DNA from: an uncultured Bacilli bacterium
Lineage (GTDB): Bacteria > Bacillota_I > Bacilli_A > RF39 > UBA660
Assembly: GCA_934141575.1 (NCBI GenBank)
Contig: CAKPCJ010000002.1
Location: forward strand, 10,231 to 74,230
Direction: 5' to 3'
DNA length: 64,000 nucleotides
Position 1 is the stretch's first letter. Each line of letters starts with the position of its first letter. Positions 37,358-46,039 of this stretch are shown here, piece by piece. The notes beneath the pieces were generated by a model. The model was given only the letters and a program-made list of their open reading frames with translations, did not search any database and was not told where the DNA came from. A program made the translations under genes and the position numbers.

Positions 37358-38603
37358 TTAAAAGATAAATTGTGTCAATTTTGATTTTTTTACTTACTTT
37401 AATTATATCTTCTCTCGTTACCTCATTATACTTTTTCCTTCTTACATCTAATGGATCAAGCTCAGTTACTTCAGTACAAAAATAAGTATTCATAATTCTA
37501 GTTGGAGAATCATATATAGAATCTAATGAACAATTAATATTATTTTTTGCAATTTCAATTTCCTCATCAGTAAACGTACCCTTAGTCATATCTTTCATAC
37601 ACATTTTGATTGAATCAACCACATTATTTAACTTATCTTTATCTATACCTGAAACAATAGTAAACAGATTATCAATTCTAGTATAAGATGAATTAACATA
37701 ATAACAAAGTGATTTCTTTTCCCTTATTTCCTTGAAAAACTTAGAATCGCAACCTTCACCTAAAATCATATTGTAAATTACCATAACATACTTAGATTCA
37801 AATTCAGTCAAATTATTAAGTTTACATCCTATTGCTAATTTTGCTTGAGTTATATCATCAAATTCAATAATTTTTTGTGGAACTGATTTAGAACCACTTT
37901 GAATACATATAAGTTCCTTTTTAGGTTTTTTTAACGTGTTAACTTTAAACTTTTCTCTAAACATTTCTGTAATCTTATTAAAATCTATATCCCCAAGTAC
38001 GAATATATCAATTAAATTCTGATTTAACATCATTTCATAATACTCGTATAATGACGAAGGAGTTATGGCTTCAAGATCATCCATATACCCAATTCCTCTT
38101 AATGAAATAGGGCTATTTGAATCCATAATCTCAAGCATTCTCATAACACTATATTTTCCCTTATTTTCTTTAATAGATTTTATTTGAGATTCCATAGTAT
38201 TTTTTATTATATTAAAAGACTTTTCATCAAACTTTTTATTTTTAGCATTAGGTTTAAATAAGATCTCCATAAAAAAGTCAAAAGCTTTTGAAAATGAACC
38301 CTTTTCAGTATATTTTTCATTAAGAGATACCATTTGATAAGAAGAATTTATATAATTTCCTAATCTCGTATTTGTAGAACTTACATTTAAATCGTAATTT
38401 TTCTCTGCTTCTATAGCTAAACTCCTATTGTCAGGAAAGTTTTTAGTAGAATCAAGAAGTATATCTGATAAAAAATTCAAATTAGTTATATCACTTTTTT
38501 CTATAGGTTTTCTAAAATTTATTTTAACAAATATTCTTTTAAAATTACTTGTTTTAATCATATGTAAATTATACGCATGCATATCAACCTTTTTATACTC
38601 CAT
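37320..38603 (-). CDS. M16 family protein, non-catalytic partner (YmfF-like)
   Basis: A 427-residue M16-fold protein. Where the active partner has HFLEH, this one has only 'NLNFLSDILLDS', so the zinc site is missing. The C-terminal half keeps family features such as 'LGEGCDSKFFKEIREKKSLCYYV' (about 278-300, quoted here as a landmark in shortened sense) and a 'R/Y'-type segment. Two-subunit M16 peptidases pair one such inactive subunit with an active one. It ends in TGA inside the start of the YmfH-like gene. An AGGAGGT site precedes its ATG. Confidence 0.88.
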   Translation of the reverse strand: MEYKKVDMHAYNLHMIKTSNFKRIFVKINFRKPIEKSDITNLNFLSDILLDSTKNFPDNRSLAIEAEKNYDLNVSSTNTRLGNYINSSYQMVSLNEKYTEKGSFSKAFDFFMEILFKPNAKNKKFDEKSFNIIKNTMESQIKSIKENKGKYSVMRMLEIMDSNSPISLRGIGYMDDLEAITPSSLYEYYEMMLNQNLIDIFVLGDIDFNKITEMFREKFKVNTLKKPKKELICIQSGSKSVPQKIIEFDDITQAKLAIGCKLNNLTEFESKYVMVIYNMILGEGCDSKFFKEIREKKSLCYYVNSSYTRIDNLFTIVSGIDKDKLNNVVDSIKMCMKDMTKGTFTDEEIEIAKNNINCSLDSIYDSPTRIMNTYFCTEVTELDPLDVRRKKYNEVTREDIIKVSKKIKIDTIYLLSGGENLGKNQNF

Positions 38604-38649
38604 AATTACCTCCTCTTCTATTTGATTATTATTGCCAAAATCTATAAAA

Positions 38650-39372
38650 TTATAATTTTAAAGTAGATTCTAATGCCAAAGAAATCATGGAATTCAATGA
38701 TTTTTCTCTTTGTTCAGCACTCAATTGCTCTTTTCTATAATGAGAATCAACAACTGTAGCTAAACATGCACATTTTTTATTTAACATTTTAGCTAAGTAG
38801 AAAAGACCAAACGATTCCATCTCAGCACCTATTATATTTGCCTCTTTTGGTAATCTTCCCAATAATTGATTTATATCTGTTACATACCAATCAAAACAAT
38901 CACTCGATAATATATTTCCACGTACACACTTGATTTCCTTTTCAATAGCAGTTTTTTCTATAATATCGGTAACTTCTTTAGTAGAAGAAGCCATCTTACA
39001 ATTATCATTATTTAAAGTGTAAGCAAAATTACTTTCAGTATAACTATTATCAACAAGTATTACATCTAATAATTCCAAATCTGGACTATATCCGCCACAA
39101 GATCCTATCCTTATAATACATTCTACATCATAAAACTTATATAATTCATAAGCATATATTCCTATACTAGGAATTCCCATACCATGAGCCATTACAGTTA
39201 TTTCTTTACCTTTATAATATCCTGTATACGCCAACATATTTCTAACAGAATTTACTTCTCTAGCATCAGTTAAAAAATCTGTTGCTATTTTTTTTGCCCT
39301 AAGTGGATCACCTGGCATTAATACTATTTTTGCAATATCCCCCTTATTTGCTTGATTATGTGCAGTTGCCAT
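38650..39372 (-). CDS. deoD: Purine-nucleoside phosphorylase, DeoD type
   Basis: Hexameric phosphorylase that splits purine nucleosides to base and (deoxy)ribose 1-phosphate in salvage. Diagnostic parts are the N-terminal 'ATAHNQANKGDIA', 'VLMPGDPLRA' (about 17-26, phosphate-binding), 'GMGIPSIGIYAYEL' (about 63-76), 'RIGSCGG' (about 87-93) and 'EMESFGLF' (about 184-191). Length 240 is normal. It stands alone between the M16 pair and the small membrane protein at 39474. Confidence 0.95.
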   Translation of the reverse strand: MATAHNQANKGDIAKIVLMPGDPLRAKKIATDFLTDAREVNSVRNMLAYTGYYKGKEITVMAHGMGIPSIGIYAYELYKFYDVECIIRIGSCGGYSPDLELLDVILVDNSYTESNFAYTLNNDNCKMASSTKEVTDIIEKTAIEKEIKCVRGNILSSDCFDWYVTDINQLLGRLPKEANIIGAEMESFGLFYLAKMLNKKCACLATVVDSHYRKEQLSAEQREKSLNSMISLALESTLKL

Positions 39373-39455
39373 AAACTATTCCTCCATTCTTAGTTTAATT
39401 ATAACATTTAAAAAATTTTATATAAATAGTTTGCGCATTTTAGTTTACATAATTC

Positions 39456-39480
39456 AAAAAAGAATAGACAACTCTATTCT
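39456..39480 (-). terminator. Intrinsic terminator after the small membrane protein
   Basis: AGAATAG (39461-39467) pairs with CTATTCT (39474-39480), with a T run continuing in the minus direction. It overlaps the stop codon at 39474. Confidence 0.72.
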
Positions 39481-39683
39481 AAAATATTATTATACATTTC
39501 AAATGTTTCTTTCAATCCAAGTACATTCCATACTACAAAAAGCAATATTACAATAAGTAGAATCATAACTACAAAATAAATTATTTGATGCAATATTCTT
39601 TTCCTAGATATGTCCTTATTAGCATCTATTACTGCCTGATATACTATTCTATAATTAGGATCATCTTTATAATCTTTATCCAT
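39474..39683 (-). CDS. Small single-helix membrane protein
   Basis: A 69-residue protein: a charged N-terminal half, then one hydrophobic helix (about 32-53) and a short C-terminal end. No family recognised. Its ATG is 2 nt after the stop of the 397-residue gene, with no clear ribosome binding site of its own, so it probably depends on translational coupling and works with that protein. Confidence 0.65.
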   Translation of the reverse strand: MDKDYKDDPNYRIVYQAVIDANKDISRKRILHQIIYFVVMILLIVILLFVVWNVLGLKETFEMYNNILE

Positions 39684-39685
39684 AA

Positions 39686-40879
39686 TTAATAGAAGAAATC
39701 TGCAAGGCTAGTAGTAACCTTAGGTTCTAATTTACTATTTGATTTTTCCTCAATACTAGCTACGTTTTCAACTAATATTTGTTTTTCTTTTTCGTATGAA
39801 ATATCATGAACTGTTTTTTTCTTTTGTTCAATTTCACTAATTATAGAATTAAATCTTGGATCATTTTCGGAAATACTATACTGAGAAAAAACTATATTTT
39901 TAACATCATCAAAAACTCTTTCAGTATTAATAACATCATATTTATCAGAAAAATCTAGTACTTTATTTTCAGTCTTTTTATTGCCACTTAGTTTTACAGA
40001 ATCATCACTAGCAACTTGTTTTGTTATCGAAACAATCTCTGGAACAAAGTCTGAATTAACAAGTTGATAAAATTGATCTATATCACCAGTAAATGTAGGC
40101 AATATTTGTGCAACAAACTTAGAATATAAATTATGCACTTCATCTAAATTTAAATTTTGAAAACCATTTACTTTTCCAACAATATTTCTAGTTAAATCAA
40201 TAAATTCTTTATAAAACATAGATGTAAATTCTTGAATACTTTTATTTTTAGAATCATTATTTAAATTAATTTGTTCAGGAATAATATTATCTAAACTGTC
40301 TATTCTTGAAGCAGCACGTTCTTTAGAAACAGCATAGTCATACACTTCTTCTTTCAACCTTTGAATAGCATTGCTATTCATATTTCTATATCCCATTATA
40401 TCTTCTTCAAATTTGCCCTGAAATCTGAGAACTATACCTCTAACTTCATCCATAACATCATCTGATACATATCCATCAAGTTTTCTTTGAATAACTGGAT
40501 AAACTTCATATAATAAATCGGTTATATTATTATCATAACTCCTCAATGACGAATTTTCTTCTTCAAATTTACGACTAACTTGATTACTTTCAATATCCCC
40601 ATCAATTGCAGCATTGCCAATAACATTTAAACGTGTAACAGTATCTTCTAAACCAACCTGGTATTTCCTGCGCATATTATTTATATAATCAATTTGTTCC
40701 ATAACAATTGGTTCTATTTGACGTTCATTAATACCAATGCGATTATCCTGAAATTCCGTTACTATAGCATCTATCAAATTAATAGCCGTACTTCTAACAA
40801 GATTGGATTCCTCGTAAAAATTTTCTAATAACGTATTCCCACATTTTCTAATAATTTCCTTAATATCATCATCACTCAT
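39686..40879 (-). CDS. Hypothetical helical protein
   Basis: A 397-residue, charged, mostly alpha-helical cytoplasmic protein rich in Asn, Asp, Glu and Ile, with likely coiled-coil stretches (about 75-140 and 180-260). No motif that I recognise. AGGAGG precedes the ATG. It is followed by the small membrane protein, suggesting a two-gene unit in which the membrane protein anchors this one. It lies just downstream of ftsK, but the two are separated by a terminator. Confidence 0.65.
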   Translation of the reverse strand: MSDDDIKEIIRKCGNTLLENFYEESNLVRSTAINLIDAIVTEFQDNRIGINERQIEPIVMEQIDYINNMRRKYQVGLEDTVTRLNVIGNAAIDGDIESNQVSRKFEEENSSLRSYDNNITDLLYEVYPVIQRKLDGYVSDDVMDEVRGIVLRFQGKFEEDIMGYRNMNSNAIQRLKEEVYDYAVSKERAASRIDSLDNIIPEQINLNNDSKNKSIQEFTSMFYKEFIDLTRNIVGKVNGFQNLNLDEVHNLYSKFVAQILPTFTGDIDQFYQLVNSDFVPEIVSITKQVASDDSVKLSGNKKTENKVLDFSDKYDVINTERVFDDVKNIVFSQYSISENDPRFNSIISEIEQKKKTVHDISYEKEKQILVENVASIEEKSNSKLEPKVTTSLADFFY

Positions 40880-40962
40880 AATATTCCTCCTATGCTAGTT
40901 TTAGTATAACATTATTATATAAAAAACTAAGAAATTTAAAATAGAATTTACATATTATTTAC

Positions 40963-40991
40963 AAAAAAAAGACAATAAATTAATTACTGTC
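40963..40991 (-). terminator. Intrinsic terminator of ftsK/spoIIIE
   Basis: GACAGTAA and TTATTGTC on the minus strand form an 8-bp stem with one G-T pair (40971-40978 with 40984-40991), followed by eight T. It overlaps the end of the gene. Confidence 0.75.
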
Positions 40992-43283
40992 TTCATTCTT
41001 TTCTACTTTAACCAATACTTCTCTAGGCTTAGACCCATTAGGTGGTCCTATAATGCCTCTTTCTTCAAGTAAATCAATCGCTCTAGCAGCACGATTATAA
41101 CCTATGCGATACTTTCTTTGCAATAGCGAAGCACTTACCTTTCCAGTGTCAACAACAAATTTTACCATATCATTATAAAAAGGTTCATCATATTCATCCT
41201 TTTCTTCTCTAGAAGCTGTGCCTTCAAGTATCTCTGTTGATTTATTTGAATTGCCTAATGTCATATCATATTGAACTTTTTGTTGACCACTTACATAATC
41301 AATTATATTTTTAATTTCATCATCAGTTATATATGCTCCTTGTATACGAGTTGGAGCATTTTCACCCATAGGTAAATATAACATATCTCCTTTGCCAAGT
41401 AATCTCTCAGCACCAACCGAATCCAAGATTGTACGTGAATCTATTCCACTAGCCACAGCAAACGCAATACGTGAAGGAATATTTGACTTAATTACACCCG
41501 TAATTACATCTGTAGATGGTCTTTGAGTAGCAATAATCAAATGAATTCCTGCAGCACGTGCCATTTGAGTTATTCTCAATATAGAATCTTCTACTTCTTT
41601 AGCAGCAACCAACATCAAATCTGCTAATTCATCGATTATAACGACTATATATGGAAGTTTCTTAAGTTTTTCACCATCTGGCAAAACTGAATTTGTTTTT
41701 TCAACATAAGCATTATATGTTTCTATATTTTTAGTACCAGACTCAGAAAACATATCATATCTTTCTTCCATTTTTCCAACGATATCTTTAAGCACAATTG
41801 CAGCTCTCTTAGGATCAGTTACAACAGGTGCCAATAAATGTGGAACGCCATTATAACCACTAAGTTCTACTTTTTTAGGATCAACCATTACTAATTTTAC
41901 TTCATCTGGTTTGGTTCTCATAAGAATTGAACAAATAATTCCATTTATACATACACTTTTACCACTACCAGTAGAACCAGCGACTAAAAGGTGAGGAGTT
42001 TTATTTATCTTACAATATTTAGCATCACCCATTATATTTTTTCCAAGAGAAACCAATAATTTTTCTGAATCATCTGTTTTTGGTATAGATTCAATCATTT
42101 CTCTAAATGAAACAGACTGTACAACTTTGTTTGGTATTTCTATACCTATTGTACTTTTTCCAGGGATTGGAGCCTCTATTCTTACATCTTTAGCAGCAAG
42201 TGCTAAAGCAATCTCCCTATAAATTCCCAAAATCTTACTTACTTTTGTACCAGACTTTAACTCAACCTCGTATTGAGCAACTGTTGGACCCTCATGAACA
42301 GCAACTACTTTTCCCTCTAATCCAAAATCCCTCAAAACTTTTTCAAGGGCATTAACAGTATTTACAATTCCTGCCTTATTAGTAGATTTTTCTTTTTTCT
42401 TAACAGGATTTAATATTGATAAAGGTGGTAATTTATAACCCGGGTTTGTAATTTCTTCAACATTTTCCATAGTAACTTCACGAACTGGTTCAATTTCCTT
42501 ACTTTCTTTAATTATAGGTTCTTCTACCTTTTTTGTTTCTTTTACATTAGACTGTAACAATTCATCAACACTAGATATAACTACCCTATTATCTGGTTTA
42601 ACATCATCATCTGACAAATTTTCAATCAATGTTGGTTTAGAATGCACTGTTGAAGTAATACTTTCCTCTTCATCATTAATTTTAATTTTTCTTTCACTTG
42701 TACTTTCTCTTTTCTTAGGTTTTAATTTTAATAAAATATTTTTAAAAGAATCAACTAATGAAATATCAAATAATAACACTATACCAACAATTATAAGAGC
42801 ACCAATTACTATTTTCATTCCCAACATTCCAAGCAAACTATTAAATAGAGCTGCAAAAACAGCACCTATCATACCACCGCCTAAGTTATTCATTGCATTA
42901 ACAGTTTTCAATGAAAAAACAGCAGTAATATTATCCAAGGTTTTAGTAATAATTTCAACACCATTATGTCTAGTAGCATATCCAATATGTGCATAAGATA
43001 AAAGTGCAATAGAAATTATATAAAAGCCTACAAACCTAGATGACAAAAAATTAGGTATACCACGTTTTGCAATTATATAAACACCTAATAATAAGGTAAG
43101 CAATAAAAACACCATATAAAAATTACCTATCAAAAAACAAGAAAATTTTTGAAGTAATGTTCCTAAAAAGCCATCAGTTATCAATCCTATTAATGACAAA
43201 ACAACAAGTAGTAACCCGTAAAGTTCATTAGTATAACTAGCTTTCTTCTTTCCTGTATCTTTTTGTGTTTTCTTTTTTGGCAT
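40980..43283 (-). CDS. ftsK: DNA translocase FtsK/SpoIIIE
   Basis: Septal motor that pumps DNA through the closing division or sporulation septum. Four N-terminal membrane helices (about 20-190) lead to an acidic linker (190-290) and the motor. Walker A is 'VAGSTGSGKSV' (about 430-440), Walker B is 'VVIIDELADLM' (about 535-545), and the C-terminal gamma winged helix (about 700-767) carries 'LLQRKYRIGYNRAARAID'. The ATG at 43283 is chosen: GGGTGA lies upstream with good spacing, and a -10 box at 43302-43307 would start the mRNA inside the alternative GTG at 43298. Confidence 0.93.
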   Translation of the reverse strand: MPKKKTQKDTGKKKASYTNELYGLLLVVLSLIGLITDGFLGTLLQKFSCFLIGNFYMVFLLLTLLLGVYIIAKRGIPNFLSSRFVGFYIISIALLSYAHIGYATRHNGVEIITKTLDNITAVFSLKTVNAMNNLGGGMIGAVFAALFNSLLGMLGMKIVIGALIIVGIVLLFDISLVDSFKNILLKLKPKKRESTSERKIKINDEEESITSTVHSKPTLIENLSDDDVKPDNRVVISSVDELLQSNVKETKKVEEPIIKESKEIEPVREVTMENVEEITNPGYKLPPLSILNPVKKKEKSTNKAGIVNTVNALEKVLRDFGLEGKVVAVHEGPTVAQYEVELKSGTKVSKILGIYREIALALAAKDVRIEAPIPGKSTIGIEIPNKVVQSVSFREMIESIPKTDDSEKLLVSLGKNIMGDAKYCKINKTPHLLVAGSTGSGKSVCINGIICSILMRTKPDEVKLVMVDPKKVELSGYNGVPHLLAPVVTDPKRAAIVLKDIVGKMEERYDMFSESGTKNIETYNAYVEKTNSVLPDGEKLKKLPYIVVIIDELADLMLVAAKEVEDSILRITQMARAAGIHLIIATQRPSTDVITGVIKSNIPSRIAFAVASGIDSRTILDSVGAERLLGKGDMLYLPMGENAPTRIQGAYITDDEIKNIIDYVSGQQKVQYDMTLGNSNKSTEILEGTASREEKDEYDEPFYNDMVKFVVDTGKVSASLLQRKYRIGYNRAARAIDLLEERGIIGPPNGSKPREVLVKVEKNEDSN

Positions 43284-43301
43284 AAGTCTTTCACCCACTC
43301 T

Positions 43302-43307
43302 ATTATA
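43302..43307 (-). promoter_or_regulatory. Promoter -10 of ftsK/spoIIIE
   Basis: TATAAT with TGT just upstream on the minus strand. A weak TTTAAT lies 17 bp further up. The expected transcript start is near 43295, just before the GGGTGA ribosome binding site. Confidence 0.5.
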
Positions 43308-43392
43308 ACACGAAAGGACTTTACATTAAACAAAAACTTACTATTCATTAGCACATTTCATATATAAACATATAATTAAATAAGGAGGAATT

Positions 43393-43698
43393 ATGAAAAA
43401 AGATAGAGATATGATGTATTACGGTGTAAGTGGTTATGCACAAGGGCCAACACCATTAATGGGAACAATGCAACCAATGCAATATCAACAACCAGTACAA
43501 TATCAACAACAAATTCCAAATACTAATTATACGCCACAAAATGATTTAGAAAATAGACTATCAAGAATAGAAAGACAAATAAGAAGATTGGACAATAGAA
43601 TAAGTAGATTAGAAAATCCATACCCAGATAGTACTGGTTACCAAACTACAGATACCACTGAAAATATATACAAAAGTGATAATATGTACATGATGTAA
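43393..43698 (+). CDS. Small Gln-rich protein with basic coiled coil
   Basis: A 101-residue protein with two parts: a Met/Gln/Pro/Tyr-rich N-terminal half (about 15-48, repeated 'QYQQ' units) and a basic heptad-like segment, 'LENRLSRIERQIRRLDNRI' (about 52-70), then a polar tail. The combination resembles small coat-associated Firmicutes proteins, but I cannot assign a family. A strong AAGGAGG site is 4 nt before the ATG, and a good terminator follows. It lies next to a Cse60-like sporulation gene. Confidence 0.7.
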   Translation: MKKDRDMMYYGVSGYAQGPTPLMGTMQPMQYQQPVQYQQQIPNTNYTPQNDLENRLSRIERQIRRLDNRISRLENPYPDSTGYQTTDTTENIYKSDNMYMM

Positions 43699-43721
43699 AG
43701 ACCATTAGGTCTTTATTTTTT
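43697..43721 (+). terminator. Intrinsic terminator after the Gln-rich protein
   Basis: Perfect stem AAAGACC (43697-43703) with GGTCTTT (43708-43714), loop ATTA, then a T run. Confidence 0.82.
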
Positions 43722-43886
43722 ATACATAATTAATGCAGAAAAACAATATATTTGTTCTTCTGAAAACATCGAAACAGCAACATTAAACTTAATATCTATA
43801 ACTTCTCCCTCAAAATCTTCTAAGAATTCATTTATAGCAGATTCCAAATCTTTTTCGTGATCACAATCTATTACCTTAACTTTCAT
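43713..43886 (-). CDS. Cse60-like sporulation protein
   Basis: A 57-residue protein from the ATG at 43886, which has GGGTGA 7 nt upstream (an earlier in-frame ATG at 43901 overlaps that site and is unlikely). The N-terminal 'MKVKVIDCDHEKDLESAINEF' run (first 20 residues or so) and C-terminal 'EEQIYCFSALIMY' match Cse60 (PF10957), a SigE-controlled Bacillus sporulation protein of unknown role. It lies between glmS and the Gln-rich gene. Confidence 0.72.
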   Translation of the reverse strand: MKVKVIDCDHEKDLESAINEFLEDFEGEVIDIKFNVAVSMFSEEQIYCFSALIMYKK

Positions 43887-43938
43887 AAAAAAATCACCCA
43901 TATAGATTATTACACTATATAGGTGACAATTTTGTCGA

Positions 43939-45750
43939 TTACTCTACTGTAACGCTCTTTGCCAAATTACGTGGTTTATCAACATCCAAATTTTTAATTT
44001 TTGTAACATGATAAGCTAGTAATTGAAGTGGTAAAACAGAAATAATTGGCATAAACATATCTAAAGTATTAGGAATAATATATGATATATCTGCACAATC
44101 CAAATCTTTATTCTCCCTAGAAAGAACAACTGTATACGCACCTCTAGATTTTACTTCCTTAACATTACTTATCATTTTATCAAATAAATTATCATTAGTA
44201 CAAACGCAAATTACTGGTGTACCGCTTTCTATCAACGCTATTGGTCCATGTTTTAACTCTCCAGCGGCAAATGCTTCAGCATGAATATATGATATTTCTT
44301 TCAATTTAAGAGCAGCTTCCATAGCAGTTATATAATCAAAAGATCTTCCCAAGAAAAATACATCTTTTGAATTACTTATTATTTTAGCAATATTTTTGAT
44401 AGAATCACAATCTTTAAGAACTTTTCTCATATTACTACTTATATTTAAAATTTCTGATTTTATATTCTCTTGTGTTTCTAAATCAATAGTATTTAATTGT
44501 TCTGCAAAATAAAGTGCTAATACATAAAAAATAGCTAATTGAGAAGTATAAGCCTTAGTAGATGCAACTGCTATTTCTGGACCAGCATATGTATAAATAA
44601 CATCATCTGCTTCCCTAGTTATACTACTGCCTAAAACATTTGTAATAGCAAGTGTTCTAGCACCTAAACTCTTACAAAGTTTTAAAGCGCTAAGTGTATC
44701 TGCTGTTTCACCAGATTGACTTACAAAAATGCATAGACTTGATTTAGTAACTAGTGGTTCTTGATATCTAAATTCACTGGCAAGATATGTACTAGCAGGA
44801 ATATGAGCCAAATTTTCAATTAATCTAGCACCTACCATACCAGCATGAGCTGCAGTACCACAAGCTACAATAAATATATTTTTTATCTTTGATGCATCAA
44901 TATTAACATCGCCTAATGATATTTTTTCGCCTAATTTTACTTTAGAACCTATTGTTCTATCTATTGAAGAAGGTTGTTCAAAAATTTCCTTCAACATAAA
45001 ATCATCGTAACCTTCCTTAGAAGCCGAATCTAAATCCCAGTTAACATGAGTAACTTCTTTTTTTATAACATTTCCATCATAATCAGTTATAACTACATCA
45101 TCTGGTGTAAGAATTGCCATTTCATTATCATTTAAAAAATAAACATCCCTAGTTCTACTAAGTAAAGCTGGTATATCTGAAACAATATACTTTTCATCAT
45201 CTTTTACACCAATTACTAATGGGCTATCTTTTCTAATTGCCACAAGTTTATCAGGTTCATTACTGCAAATCACACCTAATGCATAACTACCTTCTAAATC
45301 CTTAACTGCCTTTCTACAAGCTTCAACTATATCTCCATCATAGTAATAATCTATCAAGTGAACAATTACTTCTGTATCAGTTTCAGACAAGAATTTATAT
45401 CCGCCCTCTTCTAATGAATTTCTCAATTTAACATAGTTTTCAATTATACCATTGTGTACAATTGAAATCGTATTTTTCATATTATTATGTGGATGAGAAT
45501 TAACATCTGATGGCACACCATGAGTTGCCCATCTAGTATGCCCAATTCCAACACTGCCATCAATATCATTATCTTTTAGCAATTCTTTTAAAACTGCTAT
45601 TTTACCTTTTGTTTTACAAGTTTCTATTTTTCCATTTGATACAACTGAAATACCAGCTGAATCATACCCTCTATATTCTAACATTGTAAGACCATCAACT
45701 AAAAATTGTTTAGCTTTGTTCTTACCAACATAACCTACTATACCGCACAT
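43939..45750 (-). CDS. glmS: Glutamine-fructose-6-phosphate aminotransferase
   Basis: Makes glucosamine-6-phosphate, the first committed step to peptidoglycan amino sugars. The start is the ATG at 45750: the next residue is Cys (MCGIVGYVG), which becomes the N-terminal catalytic nucleophile, and GGAGG lies 6 nt upstream. The longer frame from 45762 would block that cysteine. The glutaminase domain includes 'GHTRWATHG' and 'HNGIIEN'; two SIS sugar-isomerase domains (about 285-420 and 455-590) have 'SQSGETADT' and 'STKAYTSQL'; the end 'NLAKSVTVE' is diagnostic. Controlled by the upstream ribozyme. Confidence 0.98.
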   Translation of the reverse strand: MCGIVGYVGKNKAKQFLVDGLTMLEYRGYDSAGISVVSNGKIETCKTKGKIAVLKELLKDNDIDGSVGIGHTRWATHGVPSDVNSHPHNNMKNTISIVHNGIIENYVKLRNSLEEGGYKFLSETDTEVIVHLIDYYYDGDIVEACRKAVKDLEGSYALGVICSNEPDKLVAIRKDSPLVIGVKDDEKYIVSDIPALLSRTRDVYFLNDNEMAILTPDDVVITDYDGNVIKKEVTHVNWDLDSASKEGYDDFMLKEIFEQPSSIDRTIGSKVKLGEKISLGDVNIDASKIKNIFIVACGTAAHAGMVGARLIENLAHIPASTYLASEFRYQEPLVTKSSLCIFVSQSGETADTLSALKLCKSLGARTLAITNVLGSSITREADDVIYTYAGPEIAVASTKAYTSQLAIFYVLALYFAEQLNTIDLETQENIKSEILNISSNMRKVLKDCDSIKNIAKIISNSKDVFFLGRSFDYITAMEAALKLKEISYIHAEAFAAGELKHGPIALIESGTPVICVCTNDNLFDKMISNVKEVKSRGAYTVVLSRENKDLDCADISYIIPNTLDMFMPIISVLPLQLLAYHVTKIKNLDVDKPRNLAKSVTVE

Positions 45751-45771
45751 ATTTTCCTCCATATTTACGCA

Positions 45772-45905
45772 TCATTCTATAATTTGTCCTAAAAATTACT
45801 TTTTAGATTTGCATAGAACTTACAAGGACATGCAAGCCTTAGGAACATCCGCCGAAAATTCGATAATTCCTTCCTCGTCAACTCAAAGAGTTCGGGCGCT
45901 ATAAC
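45772..45905 (-). ncRNA. glmS: glmS ribozyme/riboswitch
   Basis: Self-cleaving leader activated by glucosamine-6-phosphate. On the minus strand it reads AGCGCCCGAACT, then AGTTGACGAGGA, TATCGA, and TTTTCGGCGGATG, all in the order of the glmS ribozyme core (P1, P2, P2.1). The following stems (about 45775-45840) would be P3/P4. By comparison with known examples cleavage falls between A at 45900 and G at 45899. The core lies directly upstream of glmS, as expected. Confidence 0.95.
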
Positions 45906-45916
45906 TATTACCAAAA

Positions 45917-45940
45917 CTATTTCTTATGCACTCACCTCCT
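45917..45940 (-). promoter_or_regulatory. Perfect Shine-Dalgarno with 5-codon mini-ORF before the glmS ribozyme
   Basis: AGGAGGTGA at 45940-45932 is complementary to the 16S rRNA 3' end over nine bases. A GTG at 45931 opens a frame of four sense codons (GTG CAT AAG AAA) closed by TAG at 45917, 12 nt before the ribozyme core. The GTG is very close to the site, so translation is uncertain. It could be a leader peptide or a ribosome-binding element. Confidence 0.4.
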
Positions 45941-45954
45941 ATGATATACACCAT

Positions 45955-45960
45955 ATTATA
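45955..45960 (-). promoter_or_regulatory. Candidate -10 box of glmS
   Basis: TATAAT on the minus strand, about 55 nt upstream of the ribozyme cleavage site. The predicted transcript start near 45948 leaves the Shine-Dalgarno element at 45932-45940 in the leader. No clear -35 was seen. Confidence 0.5.
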
Positions 45961-46005
45961 TACATATGTTTATATCATGTTTACATTATATCAAAAAAAT
46001 ATAAT

Positions 46006-46031
46006 AAAAAAAACGGTTTTTTTAACCGTTT
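46006..46031 (-). terminator. Intrinsic terminator after the SPFH gene
   Basis: AAACGGTT (46011-46018) and AACCGTTT (46024-46031) form a perfect 8-bp stem with a five-base loop, and T residues follow in the minus direction. Confidence 0.8.
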
Positions 46032-46039
46032 ACAAATAT

